Part shown: positions 33,975-41,886 of the stretch, piece by piece
Layout: each line of letters begins with the position of its first letter
How positions within the stretch are numbered: position 1 is the stretch's first letter
NCBI GenBank assembly: GCA_964451605.1
Contig: CAYVJA010000005.1
Span: 1-64,000 of the forward strand
Origin: JAQVSH01 sp964451605
GTDB lineage: Bacteria; Bacteroidota; Bacteroidia; Bacteroidales; UBA4181
Direction of reading: 5' to 3'
DNA: 64,000 nt
Notes under the pieces: generated by a model
The model's input: the letters and a program-made list of their open reading frames with translations, nothing else
Database searches by the model: none
Told to the model about the DNA's origin: nothing
Program-made: the position numbers and the translations under genes

Positions 33975-34778
33975 ATGACTATTTTAGATACCATTATTGC
34001 GGAAAAACGGCAAGAGGTGGCTCGTCTAAAGGAGGCGAACCCGCCCTGCGGACACTGTGATTTTCTTTGCGAAGCCTCCTTGTATGGTCCTTTTGCTTCG
34101 CGGACTTCTATCTCCTTTTCGGATGCGATCCGACGTTCGACCACGGGGATTATTGCTGAATGTAAACGAAAATCGCCTTCTAAAGGGTGGATTTTCAAGG
34201 AGGCAGAGGCTGTTTCTGTGGTTAAAGGTTATCAGGCAGCCGGCGCTGCTGCGGTTTCGGTGCTCACCGATGGACCCCATTTTGGGGGCTCCGGTCAGGA
34301 TTTGATGGCTGCCCGGTCGATTGCCGGATTACCTTTATTGCGCAAGGACTTTATTGTAGATCCGCTGCAAGTTTGCCAAAGTAAGGCGTTGGGTGCCGAT
34401 GTGATTTTGCTGATTGCAGCAGCACTTTCACCCAACGAGGTCAGGCAGTTGGCCTCACTGGCTCATTCGCTCTCGATGGAGGTGTTGCTGGAGATTCATT
34501 CCGAGGCGGAACTGGCCTCTCTCTGCGACGATGTGGATGTGGTGGGGGTTAACAATCGTGATTTGGGATCGTTCGAGGTTTCGGTGGAGACGTCGATTCA
34601 GTTAGCTGATAAAATTCCCGATTGTTTTCTGAAAATTTCCGAGAGCGGACTCTCCGATGCTCATACGGTAAAGCGTTTGCAGCAAGTGGGATACAAAGGT
34701 TTTCTGATGGGCGAAACCTTTATGAAAGAGGCCGACCCCGGTGCTGCTCTGGCTGCGTTTATCATGCAACTTACCTAA
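33975..34778 (+). CDS. trpC: Indole-3-glycerol phosphate synthase
   Basis: Ring-closing TIM-barrel enzyme, 267 residues, not fused to TrpF. IIAECKRKSPSKGWI holds the catalytic Glu/Lys of strand 2, LRKDFIVDPLQVCQSKALGADVILLI the second catalytic Lys region, VGVNNRDLGSFEV and ISESGLSDAHTVKRL the phosphate-binding part. Between trpD (5 bp) and trpF (11 bp). Confidence 0.96.
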   Translation: MTILDTIIAEKRQEVARLKEANPPCGHCDFLCEASLYGPFASRTSISFSDAIRRSTTGIIAECKRKSPSKGWIFKEAEAVSVVKGYQAAGAAAVSVLTDGPHFGGSGQDLMAARSIAGLPLLRKDFIVDPLQVCQSKALGADVILLIAAALSPNEVRQLASLAHSLSMEVLLEIHSEAELASLCDDVDVVGVNNRDLGSFEVSVETSIQLADKIPDCFLKISESGLSDAHTVKRLQQVGYKGFLMGETFMKEADPGAALAAFIMQLT

Positions 34779-34789
34779 TCAGATCAGGT

Positions 34790-35413
34790 ATGGAACTGAA
34801 AATTAAGGTGTGCGGAATGCGAAATCCGGAGAATATCAGGGCTTTGGCGAAGCTTCCCATCCAGTATATGGGGTTTATTTTTGTGGAGCAATCGCCGAGA
34901 AATGCTATGTTGCTCGCCCCCGAAACGATGCAGTTGGTGCCCCCGGGCATTCGTCGTGTAGGGGTGTTTTTGAATGCGTCGTTTGCCACTATTATGGGGC
35001 GTGTAGTACAGTTCGGGTTACAGACGGTACAGCTTCACGGGGCCGAGCCGCCCTCTCTTTGCCAACAGCTTCGGGCAGAGCATCTGGAAGTGATTAAGGC
35101 CTTTGCTGCGCCTGCCGATGCTGATTTTTCGGTTACGGAGCCTTACATGCCTTATTGCGACTACCTTCTTTTCGATACCCCTTCGGCACAGTCGGGCGGA
35201 ACCGGTCGGCAGTTTGATTGGGCCATCATGGCGCAGTACTGCGGTTTGCTTCCCTTTTTCCTGAGTGGTGGCATTTCGCCGCTCGATGCCAACCGGATTA
35301 AACAGTTTCGGCATACCCGCTTTGCCGGAATCGACCTAAACAGCAGATTCGAAGTGGCACCGGGCGAGAAAAATGTTGGGATGGTTGCTGCGTTTGTTCG
35401 GGAAATGATGTGA
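34790..35413 (+). CDS. trpF: Phosphoribosylanthranilate isomerase
   Basis: Amadori rearrangement step of tryptophan synthesis; 207 residues. KVCGMRNPENI holds the catalytic Cys, LFDTPSAQSGGTGRQFDW the catalytic Asp region, and FLSGGISPLDAN and GIDLNSRFEVAPGEKN the phosphate loop. The ATG at 34790 was chosen because the open frame before it lies within trpC. The last codons merge into an ATGATGTG octamer array that begins the composite repeat at 35405. Confidence 0.95.
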   Translation: MELKIKVCGMRNPENIRALAKLPIQYMGFIFVEQSPRNAMLLAPETMQLVPPGIRRVGVFLNASFATIMGRVVQFGLQTVQLHGAEPPSLCQQLRAEHLEVIKAFAAPADADFSVTEPYMPYCDYLLFDTPSAQSGGTGRQFDWAIMAQYCGLLPFFLSGGISPLDANRIKQFRHTRFAGIDLNSRFEVAPGEKNVGMVAAFVREMM

Positions 35414-35503
35414 TGATGTGATGATGTGATAATTAGCGCACGCAGCGCAGCACTAGAGCACTAGAGCACTGGCGCGTAGCGCATTCACCATTCACCATTA
35501 ATC
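35405..35503. repeat. Composite repeat inside the trp operon (trpF-trpA gap)
   Basis: Three ATGATGTG octamers (35405-35428) overlap the trpF stop codon. Then come GCGC-ACGCA-GCGC (35436-35448), octamers AGCACTAG, AGCACTAG, AGCACTGG (35449-35472), a second hairpin CGCGTAGCGC (35473-35482) and heptamers ATTCACC, ATTCACC, ATTAATC (35483-35503). The module order is the reverse complement of the copy at 8567-8720, so the element has a polarity and occurs in both orientations. Confidence 0.85.
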
Positions 35504-35565
35504 ATTTTATCGGAGCCATTACTGTTAAATTATTAGTATTGTTTGATTTATATTTTCTTGGTGTT

Positions 35566-36342
35566 ATGGATAATAGAATTGATTTGTTGTTTGAGCAGAA
35601 ATCGCGGAATGTGCTTTCGCTCTTTTTTACAGCCGGGTTTCCTGATGTTGATAGTACACCTGAGATTTTGGCTGCTTTGCAGGCGAATGGGATTGATATG
35701 GCCGAGATTGGTATTCCTTTTTCGGATCCGATGGCCGATGGGCCTGTGATTCAGGCCAGTAGTACGGTTGCGTTGCGTAACGGAATGACGTTGAGACGGT
35801 TGTTCGGGCAATTGGAGAGGGTGCGTGAATCGGTTACTATGCCTCTATTATTAATGGGATACCTAAATCCCATTTTGCAGTTTGGGTTTGAATCGTTCTG
35901 TTCGGAGTGCCAACGGGTTGGTGTGGATGGGGTAATTATTCCGGATCTCCCGTTTTACGATTATATGGCTAATTACCGCGCTATTGCACAGAGGTATCAT
36001 CTGAAGATGATTATGCTTATCACACCTGAGACATCCGATGAGCGGATCCGGATGATCGATGCGCATACCGGCGGGTTTATCTATATGGTCTCTTCGGCAT
36101 CGACTACCGGAGCAAAGGATCGTTTTAGTGATGAAAATCTGCACTATTTCTCGCGGATTGCTGCCATGGGTTTGCAAAATAGAACGTTGATCGGGTTTGG
36201 TATTTCTAACCGTACTACGTTCGATGCAGCGTTGGCCAATTCGTCGGGCGCTATTGTGGGAAGCCGTTTTGTCTCTTTGTTACAAGAGGAACCTACGGCC
36301 GATGCGGCTGTAAAAAAGTTGTTGGCGTTGTTAAGGGAGTAA
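35566..36342 (+). CDS. trpA: Tryptophan synthase alpha chain
   Basis: Cleaves indole-3-glycerol phosphate to indole for TrpB. 258 residues. GIDMAEIGIPFSDPMADGPVIQ carries the catalytic Glu and Asp; GVDGVIIPDLPFYD and FIYMVSSASTTGAKD are typical; GFGISNRTTF and GAIVGSRFV form the phosphate site. The ATG at 35566 is preferred over a TTG at 35539. It is set apart from trpF by 152 bp because of the composite repeat, unlike the tight spacing elsewhere in the operon. Confidence 0.95.
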   Translation: MDNRIDLLFEQKSRNVLSLFFTAGFPDVDSTPEILAALQANGIDMAEIGIPFSDPMADGPVIQASSTVALRNGMTLRRLFGQLERVRESVTMPLLLMGYLNPILQFGFESFCSECQRVGVDGVIIPDLPFYDYMANYRAIAQRYHLKMIMLITPETSDERIRMIDAHTGGFIYMVSSASTTGAKDRFSDENLHYFSRIAAMGLQNRTLIGFGISNRTTFDAALANSSGAIVGSRFVSLLQEEPTADAAVKKLLALLRE

Positions 36343-36370
36343 CAGAAAGAGTCGCTCCGGAAGGTGCAGA

Positions 36371-37144
36371 TTATTCCACTTTTTTTAGTTCTTCGCTTTT
36401 GTCGCCACTCAGATCGAGTTCCAAGAAGTCGCTGCGGTTAAGCAGAGCGACTTCAAGATTGAAGGTTTCGTCCACGGCAATCGTTCCCTTCTGGATTTGG
36501 CAATCGAGAAGATGTCCACCTTTTGTGCGATCGGCCGAGAGAAAGTGAAAGTGATACCCCGGAACATTTAACCCCGCCACGAAGGGAGGTAGCCGAAATC
36601 CGATTAAGTCGCCTTCGATCGATTCGTACCGGAAGGTAGGTTGATTGGCAGCTACTTCGGTAAGTTGGGGGTAGGGTTTTTGTTGTGGGGGAACGCTCCG
36701 GGCCACTATCCAGGCAAAGGTTCCTGTAATTCGGATTGCGAAAGGGGCGTTCAGAGAGGGAAGCAGGCTGTCGATATACCGGGTGAGTTCAGTATAGGTC
36801 AGTGCGCTGTCTGCCAGGTGCTTATAGTCGATCTCGAATGGGGTGATGCAGGCAACAGGGGTGGTTTGTGATGTGTCGACGAGGTTTACTTTGCCATCGT
36901 ATCGAATCTGATAGAAGAGGCCCTCGGAAACTACCATCTCTCCATCAAGTTGGTGAAAGGTGCCTATTCCGAAATCGCCCTTGCTGCTCAGGGTACCCAA
37001 AGAGAGCTCACCGTCGTATACACCGGCAAGAAGGGCATTGATGGTTGAGGTTTGAAAGAGGGTGTCGGACGCTTGTTTTTGGGGTTGTTTTTCGCTGCAT
37101 TGAACCAGTAGAAGCATACAAAGAAGCCATCCAAATCGTATCAT
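36371..37144 (-). CDS. budA: Alpha-acetolactate decarboxylase, lipoprotein-type
   Basis: Converts acetolactate to acetoin. The ATG at 37144 gives MIRFGWLLCMLLLVQCSEKQP, a lipoprotein signal with Cys after LLVQ, so the enzyme would sit outside the inner membrane. The metal site is seen in GYHFHFLSADRTKGGHLLDCQ (three His), with GDLIGFRLPPF before it. 257 residues. Its role outside the cytoplasm is unclear: it may scavenge leaked acetolactate or take part in acetoin formation at the cell surface. Flanked by trpA (convergent) and an outer-membrane protein gene. Confidence 0.88.
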   Translation of the reverse strand: MIRFGWLLCMLLLVQCSEKQPQKQASDTLFQTSTINALLAGVYDGELSLGTLSSKGDFGIGTFHQLDGEMVVSEGLFYQIRYDGKVNLVDTSQTTPVACITPFEIDYKHLADSALTYTELTRYIDSLLPSLNAPFAIRITGTFAWIVARSVPPQQKPYPQLTEVAANQPTFRYESIEGDLIGFRLPPFVAGLNVPGYHFHFLSADRTKGGHLLDCQIQKGTIAVDETFNLEVALLNRSDFLELDLSGDKSEELKKVE

Positions 37145-37209
37145 GGTGTTAGCGTAGTTGATTTCTATTATGTTGGGGTTGAAGATACGGTTTTGCAGGA
37201 TATAAAAAA

Positions 37210-37267
37210 AGCGTGTTCCCAAAAGCCGGGCCAATCTGTGAAGAGTTGCCCGGCTTGAGAACACGCT
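37210..37267 (-). terminator. Rho-independent terminator of the outer-membrane protein gene
   Basis: Stem segments 37210-37218 with 37259-37267 (AGCGTGTTC/GAACACGCT) and 37223-37231 with 37248-37256 (AAGCCGGGC/GCCCGGCTT) form a long hairpin. On the minus strand it is followed by a run of seven T. It separates the beta-barrel gene from the acetolactate decarboxylase gene. Confidence 0.88.
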
Positions 37268-37299
37268 GTCTTGAAGCGCAAGAGGTTGCGCTGAAGGGC

Positions 37300-37866
37300 T
37301 TAGAAGAAGATGCTTACGCCAAGATTCAATGAGAAACGGCTGTAAGAGAAATCACCCATATCGTCGATATCACCGCCGGCAATTTTCGAACCATAGCTGA
37401 TAAAAGGTTCGAGAGCCATGTTAGGGGTAAGGTAGTAGGCATATCCCAAATCGGCACGTAGTTCGACGAAATTGGTTCCGGTATCAACGTCATCACCGTC
37501 GCTTTTTACTTTAACATCGGTCATCATCAATCCAACCCCTCCAAAGAAGTTGCCGGGGAAGTAGTAACGAGCTCCTGCACCGATAGCCAACAGGGTGAAC
37601 TTAGCGTCCATCGGTTTTAGATTGAGATGTTGAAACGACAATTGACCGTTAATAAGGAGATTATCCATTACGGCATAGCCGCCGCCAAAGCCCAAACCAA
37701 ATTGGGTGATTCCGTCATCGGCATCTTTAACGGAGATGCTTTGGAAGCCCAGGTTGAGTACCTGCGGATTCAAGACATAGGTCCCTTTTGCGATAGGTTC
37801 CGACTGGGCATTTGCCATGCCGAAAGAGAGTAATACACCTAATAGAAGCAGCGAGATTTTTTTCAT
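37300..37866 (-). CDS. Outer-membrane beta-barrel protein
   Basis: A 188-residue exported protein (signal peptide ending GMANAQ at about 21). Alternating hydrophobic and polar strands with Gly turns (FGLGFGGGYAVMDNLLINGQLSF, LLAIGAGARYYFPG, LGYAYYLTPNMALEPFISYG) end in a terminal Phe (SLNLGVSIFF), the sorting signal of outer-membrane barrels. It resembles the small 8-stranded barrel family. No specific function. A TATCTTTG -7 box lies on the minus strand at 37908-37915. Confidence 0.85.
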   Translation of the reverse strand: MKKISLLLLGVLLSFGMANAQSEPIAKGTYVLNPQVLNLGFQSISVKDADDGITQFGLGFGGGYAVMDNLLINGQLSFQHLNLKPMDAKFTLLAIGAGARYYFPGNFFGGVGLMMTDVKVKSDGDDVDTGTNFVELRADLGYAYYLTPNMALEPFISYGSKIAGGDIDDMGDFSYSRFSLNLGVSIFF

Positions 37867-37963
37867 GGTTAGATAGTTTTTAGTGAAACATTCTGCAGAA
37901 TCTCACCCAAAGATATTCGCTGAAAATGAATAATCGTGCAGAAAAACTTATATTACATCTGCC

Positions 37964-37994
37964 ATATCGTAAGAAATGGGATTTTTTACGATAT
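37964..37994. promoter_or_regulatory. 9-bp inverted repeat upstream of the exporter/biosynthesis operon
   Basis: ATATCGTAA (37964-37972) and TTACGATAT (37986-37994) are perfect inverted repeats separated by 13 bp, in the 204-bp gap between the divergent outer-membrane protein and tolC-like genes. They could be an operator for a dimeric repressor, or a hairpin. No dedicated regulator lies beside it. Confidence 0.45.
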
Positions 37995-38070
37995 GAAACA
38001 GGGTTTGTACAATTTGTATCGCACGGTTTCTTACTAAAAAGGTACTTTTATCCAGCTTAAAGATTGGGGT

Positions 38071-39357
38071 ATGAGGTGGGTGCTTCACGGAGTGTGTTGT
38101 ATATGGCTGTTGGGGTTTGGCGCACTGAATGCCCAGCAGCCTCTCCGACTTATCGATTGCCGTCGTATGGCACAATCGAATCTTTCGGGCAGGCAACAGA
38201 ATGAGGTTTTCCAAAAGGCAGAGGCGCTTCGTGACGCGTTGCTTAAGCGGTTGGTTCGGCCCGAATTGTGGGGATATGGTTTGGCATCCTATCAGAATGA
38301 GGTGCCCAATCCGGTAAGTGCGCTCGAATATGCCATCGATTTTCGTCCGGTTTCGAAAGAGCAGTTTAAGGCCGGTCTTTTTTATACACAGCGAATTTAC
38401 GACGGGGGCGACTATAAGGCTCGAAAAGCCCTCTCCGAAAGTGAAACAGCGTTGGCACGGGGTGAAACCGATGCGGCGCAGTTTCGGGTGGAGCAATCGG
38501 TTGATGACCTCTTTCTGCATGCACTGTTAGCAGAAAAGGGGGCCGAGATTCTGCACCTTCAGATGGAACTTCTTGAGAAACAACTCTCCGATTGCAGGGC
38601 GCTTTTTGCTGAAGGCCGTCTTTTTGCAAAGGAGATTCTCGAGATAGAGGCGGCACTGGGTGAGGTGGCTTTACAAAAGGGGGCCTTTGAGGCCGATCAT
38701 CGTACTTGCAGGGCAGTGCTGGCCGAGATGTGCGGTATACCGGCCGATTCGGGCAGATCGCTCGAGGTGCCTCTTCTCGGTGCGCTGCCTGAAAGGCGGG
38801 TTGATCCGGCTTTCGAAACCCTCGAAACCCTCAGCCAAAGGAATCTGCTTTCGCTTAGACAAGCCAAAACAGCGGTACTGCCGAAGGCCTATCTTTTTGG
38901 CACCGCCGGTTACGGCAAAACCGGTTTCGATCTATTCGATAACCGACCCGATTTTTATGCGGGAGGGGGGCTCTTTGTGAAGGTTCCGCTCACCGCCTGG
39001 CGCGATTTGCGGCATGAGGAGCGGTTACTTACCTTAAAGAATGAATTATTGCATAGTCAACGTTCCGATTTGGAAAAACAGCAGCGTTGGCAAGAGAAGG
39101 AGCATGAGGGTGAGGCGGCGAAATTTGCCGGAATGGTAAAAATGGATAGTCTGATTATTGCAAAAAGGGTAGAGGCGCGACGCCAGTCGGAGGTTATGTT
39201 TGCCCAAGGGCAGGCTACGGTTACCGATTGTCTGACGGCTATTCATGCCGAATCGTCGGCCCGACTGCAAAAGGAGGTTCATGCCCTGGAGCAGATACGC
39301 GCGCTGTTAAAGCGCGATCACATTTTGGTTTCATTACCCAATTTACCTGACGAATAA
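38071..39357 (+). CDS. TolC-family outer-membrane efflux protein
   Basis: Outer-membrane channel of 428 residues with a signal peptide (to about 21, LNAQQ). The body is rich in long helices with heptad patterns (KAEALRDALLKRL, RVEQSVDDLFLHALLAEKGAEILHLQMELLEKQL), and AGLFYTQRIYDGGDYKARKALSE is a barrel-helix junction typical of TolC. It is the first gene of an operon with an HlyD-type adaptor, two ATPases and two permeases, so it probably forms a tripartite exporter. Its stop overlaps the next ATG (TAATG). Confidence 0.85.
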   Translation: MRWVLHGVCCIWLLGFGALNAQQPLRLIDCRRMAQSNLSGRQQNEVFQKAEALRDALLKRLVRPELWGYGLASYQNEVPNPVSALEYAIDFRPVSKEQFKAGLFYTQRIYDGGDYKARKALSESETALARGETDAAQFRVEQSVDDLFLHALLAEKGAEILHLQMELLEKQLSDCRALFAEGRLFAKEILEIEAALGEVALQKGAFEADHRTCRAVLAEMCGIPADSGRSLEVPLLGALPERRVDPAFETLETLSQRNLLSLRQAKTAVLPKAYLFGTAGYGKTGFDLFDNRPDFYAGGGLFVKVPLTAWRDLRHEERLLTLKNELLHSQRSDLEKQQRWQEKEHEGEAAKFAGMVKMDSLIIAKRVEARRQSEVMFAQGQATVTDCLTAIHAESSARLQKEVHALEQIRALLKRDHILVSLPNLPDE

Positions 39358-40262
39358 TGAAAAGAGCATCTGTTTTCCGGTTACTGTTTGCGGTATCCTC
39401 TCTCTTCGGGGGGTGTAAGGAGGCTCCTTCGCCCGATGCGTACGGCTATTTCGAGGCCCGGGAGTGGCTGGTTCCGGCCGACGGTACGGGCAAGATGCTT
39501 GCTTTTTCGGCCACCGAGGGCACGCGCTTGAAGAAGGATGAGGTGGTAGGGTTAATCGATACGGTGCGCCTCTCGTTGCAAAAGGCCGAGGTTGCTGCCC
39601 GTATAAAGGCCCTGATGCGCTCCATGCCCGATGCTCCGGCACAACTGGATGTGCTCCGCGAGAAAAGAGGGGCACTCCAACGGGAGCGCGAAAGCTTGGT
39701 TAAGTTACTTCAGGCAGGCTCTGTTAATGAAAAGCAGATAGAACGAATCGACGATGAGTTAGCGCTTCTTGGCAGGGAATTGCAGGCGCTTTCGAGTACG
39801 TTGAACCGCACTTCTGCCTCGCTTTTATCGCAAGTGGAGGCGCTCGAAGTGCAGTTGGCGATACTCGACGATCAGTTGAGTCGTTGTGTGGTCCGCAATC
39901 CTGAAGAGGGGGTAGTGCAGCAAAGTTTTGTGAAGCAACATGAGTATGTGACGATTGGCATGCCTCTCTATAAGTTGGTAGATCTATCGCATATGGAGTT
40001 TAGTGCCTGGTTTCCCGCAACCCTTTTGCCCTCTATGCAATTGGGTGGGAAAGTGCAGATTCGGGTGGGGTTGTCAGAGGCAAGAGATACCTTATTCGAG
40101 GGAACTATTCTGCAAATGGCTGTTGAGCCCGAATTCACGCCCAGTAGAGTACAGTCTGTAGACAATCAGTTGCAAATGCGCTATCGTGTTAAGATTGGGG
40201 TTGAGAACAGGGGGCTGTTAAAACCCGGTATGCCCGGCGAAGCTATGCTGATACGCGAATGA
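39357..40262 (+). CDS. HlyD/YbhG-type membrane fusion protein
   Basis: Periplasmic adaptor of 301 residues. The N-terminus (SSLFGGCKEAP) looks like a lipoprotein signal. A beta-barrel/lipoyl half (GYFEAREWLVPADGTGKMLAFSATEGTRLKKDEVVGLIDT) is followed by a coiled-coil hairpin (about 75-160). The returning lipoyl half is LSRCVVRNPEEGVVQQSFVKQHEYVTIGMPLYKLVD. It would link the TolC-like channel to the ABC transporter. It overlaps the next gene by ATGA. Confidence 0.88.
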   Translation: MKRASVFRLLFAVSSLFGGCKEAPSPDAYGYFEAREWLVPADGTGKMLAFSATEGTRLKKDEVVGLIDTVRLSLQKAEVAARIKALMRSMPDAPAQLDVLREKRGALQRERESLVKLLQAGSVNEKQIERIDDELALLGRELQALSSTLNRTSASLLSQVEALEVQLAILDDQLSRCVVRNPEEGVVQQSFVKQHEYVTIGMPLYKLVDLSHMEFSAWFPATLLPSMQLGGKVQIRVGLSEARDTLFEGTILQMAVEPEFTPSRVQSVDNQLQMRYRVKIGVENRGLLKPGMPGEAMLIRE

Positions 40263-41176
40263 TCGAAGCGAGCCATATCTCGAAGCAATTTGGGCCTATT
40301 CACGCCTTGCAGGATGTCAATTTTTCGCTTCCCAAGGGAGAGATTCTGGCAATTATGGGGGCCAACGGGGCAGGTAAGTCTACTCTGTTCGATATTTTGG
40401 CCACCCTCGATACCCGTTTCGAGGGTGAATTGCGCATGATGGGGCTGGATGCAAGGTCCGGACAGAGGGCCATCCGACAAAATTCGGGATATCTTCCGGG
40501 TCGTTTTTCGCTCTATGCCGATCTTACTGTGCAGGAGAATCTCGATTTTTTTGCTTCGGTCTATGCCAGATCGATTACACATATATACGGTCATCCCATC
40601 TGGGAGGGGTTGAGACCCTTTGCCAACCGACCGGCAGGCCTTCTTTCGGGGGGGATGAAACAGAAATTGTCGTTGTGTTGTGCCCTGGTGCATCAGCCCG
40701 GGCTTCTCTTTCTGGACGAACCCACCACAGGCATCGATCCCCGCTCGCGCCACGAGCTTTGGCAGGCGTTGCAGAGTTTACAAGCCACAGGCACCACCAT
40801 TATTGCCAGTACGCATTATCTGGATGAGTTGCTCTATACTAACCATATTCTCTTTCTGCACAACGGTTTGCAGCTTGCCTTCGATACGCCCGCCGGATTG
40901 TTGGCCGGGTTTACCAAGCAGTTGGCCTCTGTATCCGGATATCCGGCTTTTCAGCTGAATCAAGTACTACGGTTGATGCCCGATTCGGAGAGCTGTTATC
41001 TCTTTGGCGATTCGGTTCGTATGGTATTCGGATCTGAATTTTCGCGCGATTTGCTGGCCGATTTTTGTGCCCGAAAAGGCTTTGAAAAGGCAGAAATCAG
41101 CTGGGTCTCTCCATCGATGGAGGATGTGTTTCTGGATAAAATAGTGTGGAATGCTTCAAGTTCCGTTGTATGCTAA
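40259..41176 (+). CDS. ABC transporter ATPase 1 (YbhF-type)
   Basis: Nucleotide-binding subunit, 305 residues: Walker A GANGAGKST, signature LLSGGMKQKLSLC, Walker B LLFLDEPTTGID and His switch STHYLDE. GYLPGRFSLY in the Q-loop region is usual for this subgroup. A C-terminal extension of about 80 residues is typical of drug and lipid exporters. In E. coli YbhF two such ATPases are fused; here they are neighbouring genes overlapping by 7 nt. Confidence 0.9.
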   Translation: MIEASHISKQFGPIHALQDVNFSLPKGEILAIMGANGAGKSTLFDILATLDTRFEGELRMMGLDARSGQRAIRQNSGYLPGRFSLYADLTVQENLDFFASVYARSITHIYGHPIWEGLRPFANRPAGLLSGGMKQKLSLCCALVHQPGLLFLDEPTTGIDPRSRHELWQALQSLQATGTTIIASTHYLDELLYTNHILFLHNGLQLAFDTPAGLLAGFTKQLASVSGYPAFQLNQVLRLMPDSESCYLFGDSVRMVFGSEFSRDLLADFCARKGFEKAEISWVSPSMEDVFLDKIVWNASSSVVC

Positions 41177-41886
41177 CGCTCTCGTCGAATCGGCTTTCTC
41201 GTAGTTTCGGCTCTTTTGCGGCAGTCGATCAGGTGTCGTTCCAGGTAAGGCAAGGAGAGATAGTGGGATTACTGGGGGCCAACGGTGCCGGGAAAACAAC
41301 GCTCATTAAGATGTTATGCGGCCTTTTGCAGCCCACCTCGGGAAGTGCCACTGTGGCCGGATTCGACATAGCTATGCAATCGAAAGGGTTGAAAAGGGCA
41401 ATCGGGTATATGGGACAGTCGTTTTCGCTCTTTACGGACTTAACACTTCTTGAAAATCTTCGCTTTTTTGGGGCACTTTACGGTTTGTCGGCAGGGGAGT
41501 CGGTGGAGCGGGGAATGGGGCTGTTAAAGCAGCTGCCCCCACAGGCCTTTGAGCGGGGAGTGGTTGCCAATTTCCCTTCGGGCTGGCGCCAGATGCTCGC
41601 CTTTTCGGTGGCAATGTTGCACCGCCCCGGCTTGCTTTTTCTGGATGAACCAACCAGTGGTCTCGATTCGGTGAGTCGCCGGGATTTGTGGAACCGGATT
41701 AGTATGGCTGCAGGAGAGGGGGTTTCGGTATTGGTCACCACGCACTATCTGGATGAGGCTTCCTATTGTCATAAGCTGTTGGTGATGGATCAGGGACGTG
41801 TGGCGCACGAGGGATCGCCCGATGCGTTGCGCAGGGTTGCCACCGGGGGTAATTTGCTTAATCTGTTTCTGGAGCGTAAACCATGA
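41170..41886 (+). CDS. ABC transporter ATPase 2
   Basis: Second nucleotide-binding subunit, 238 residues: Walker A GANGAGKTT, GYMGQSFSLFTDL (Q-loop), Walker B LLFLDEPTSGLD, His switch TTHYLDE. The signature motif reads FPSGWRQ where LSGGQ is usual, a common variant in this subgroup. The ATG at 41170 overlaps the previous stop; an ATG at 41146 is possible. Overlaps the permease gene by 4 nt. Confidence 0.9.
   Translation: MLTLSSNRLSRSFGSFAAVDQVSFQVRQGEIVGLLGANGAGKTTLIKMLCGLLQPTSGSATVAGFDIAMQSKGLKRAIGYMGQSFSLFTDLTLLENLRFFGALYGLSAGESVERGMGLLKQLPPQAFERGVVANFPSGWRQMLAFSVAMLHRPGLLFLDEPTSGLDSVSRRDLWNRISMAAGEGVSVLVTTHYLDEASYCHKLLVMDQGRVAHEGSPDALRRVATGGNLLNLFLERKP

Noticed and set aside
34622..34789. 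N-terminal extension of trpF
   Set aside because: Open frame only because it runs through trpC in another frame; the ATG at 34790 gives the standard TrpF start.
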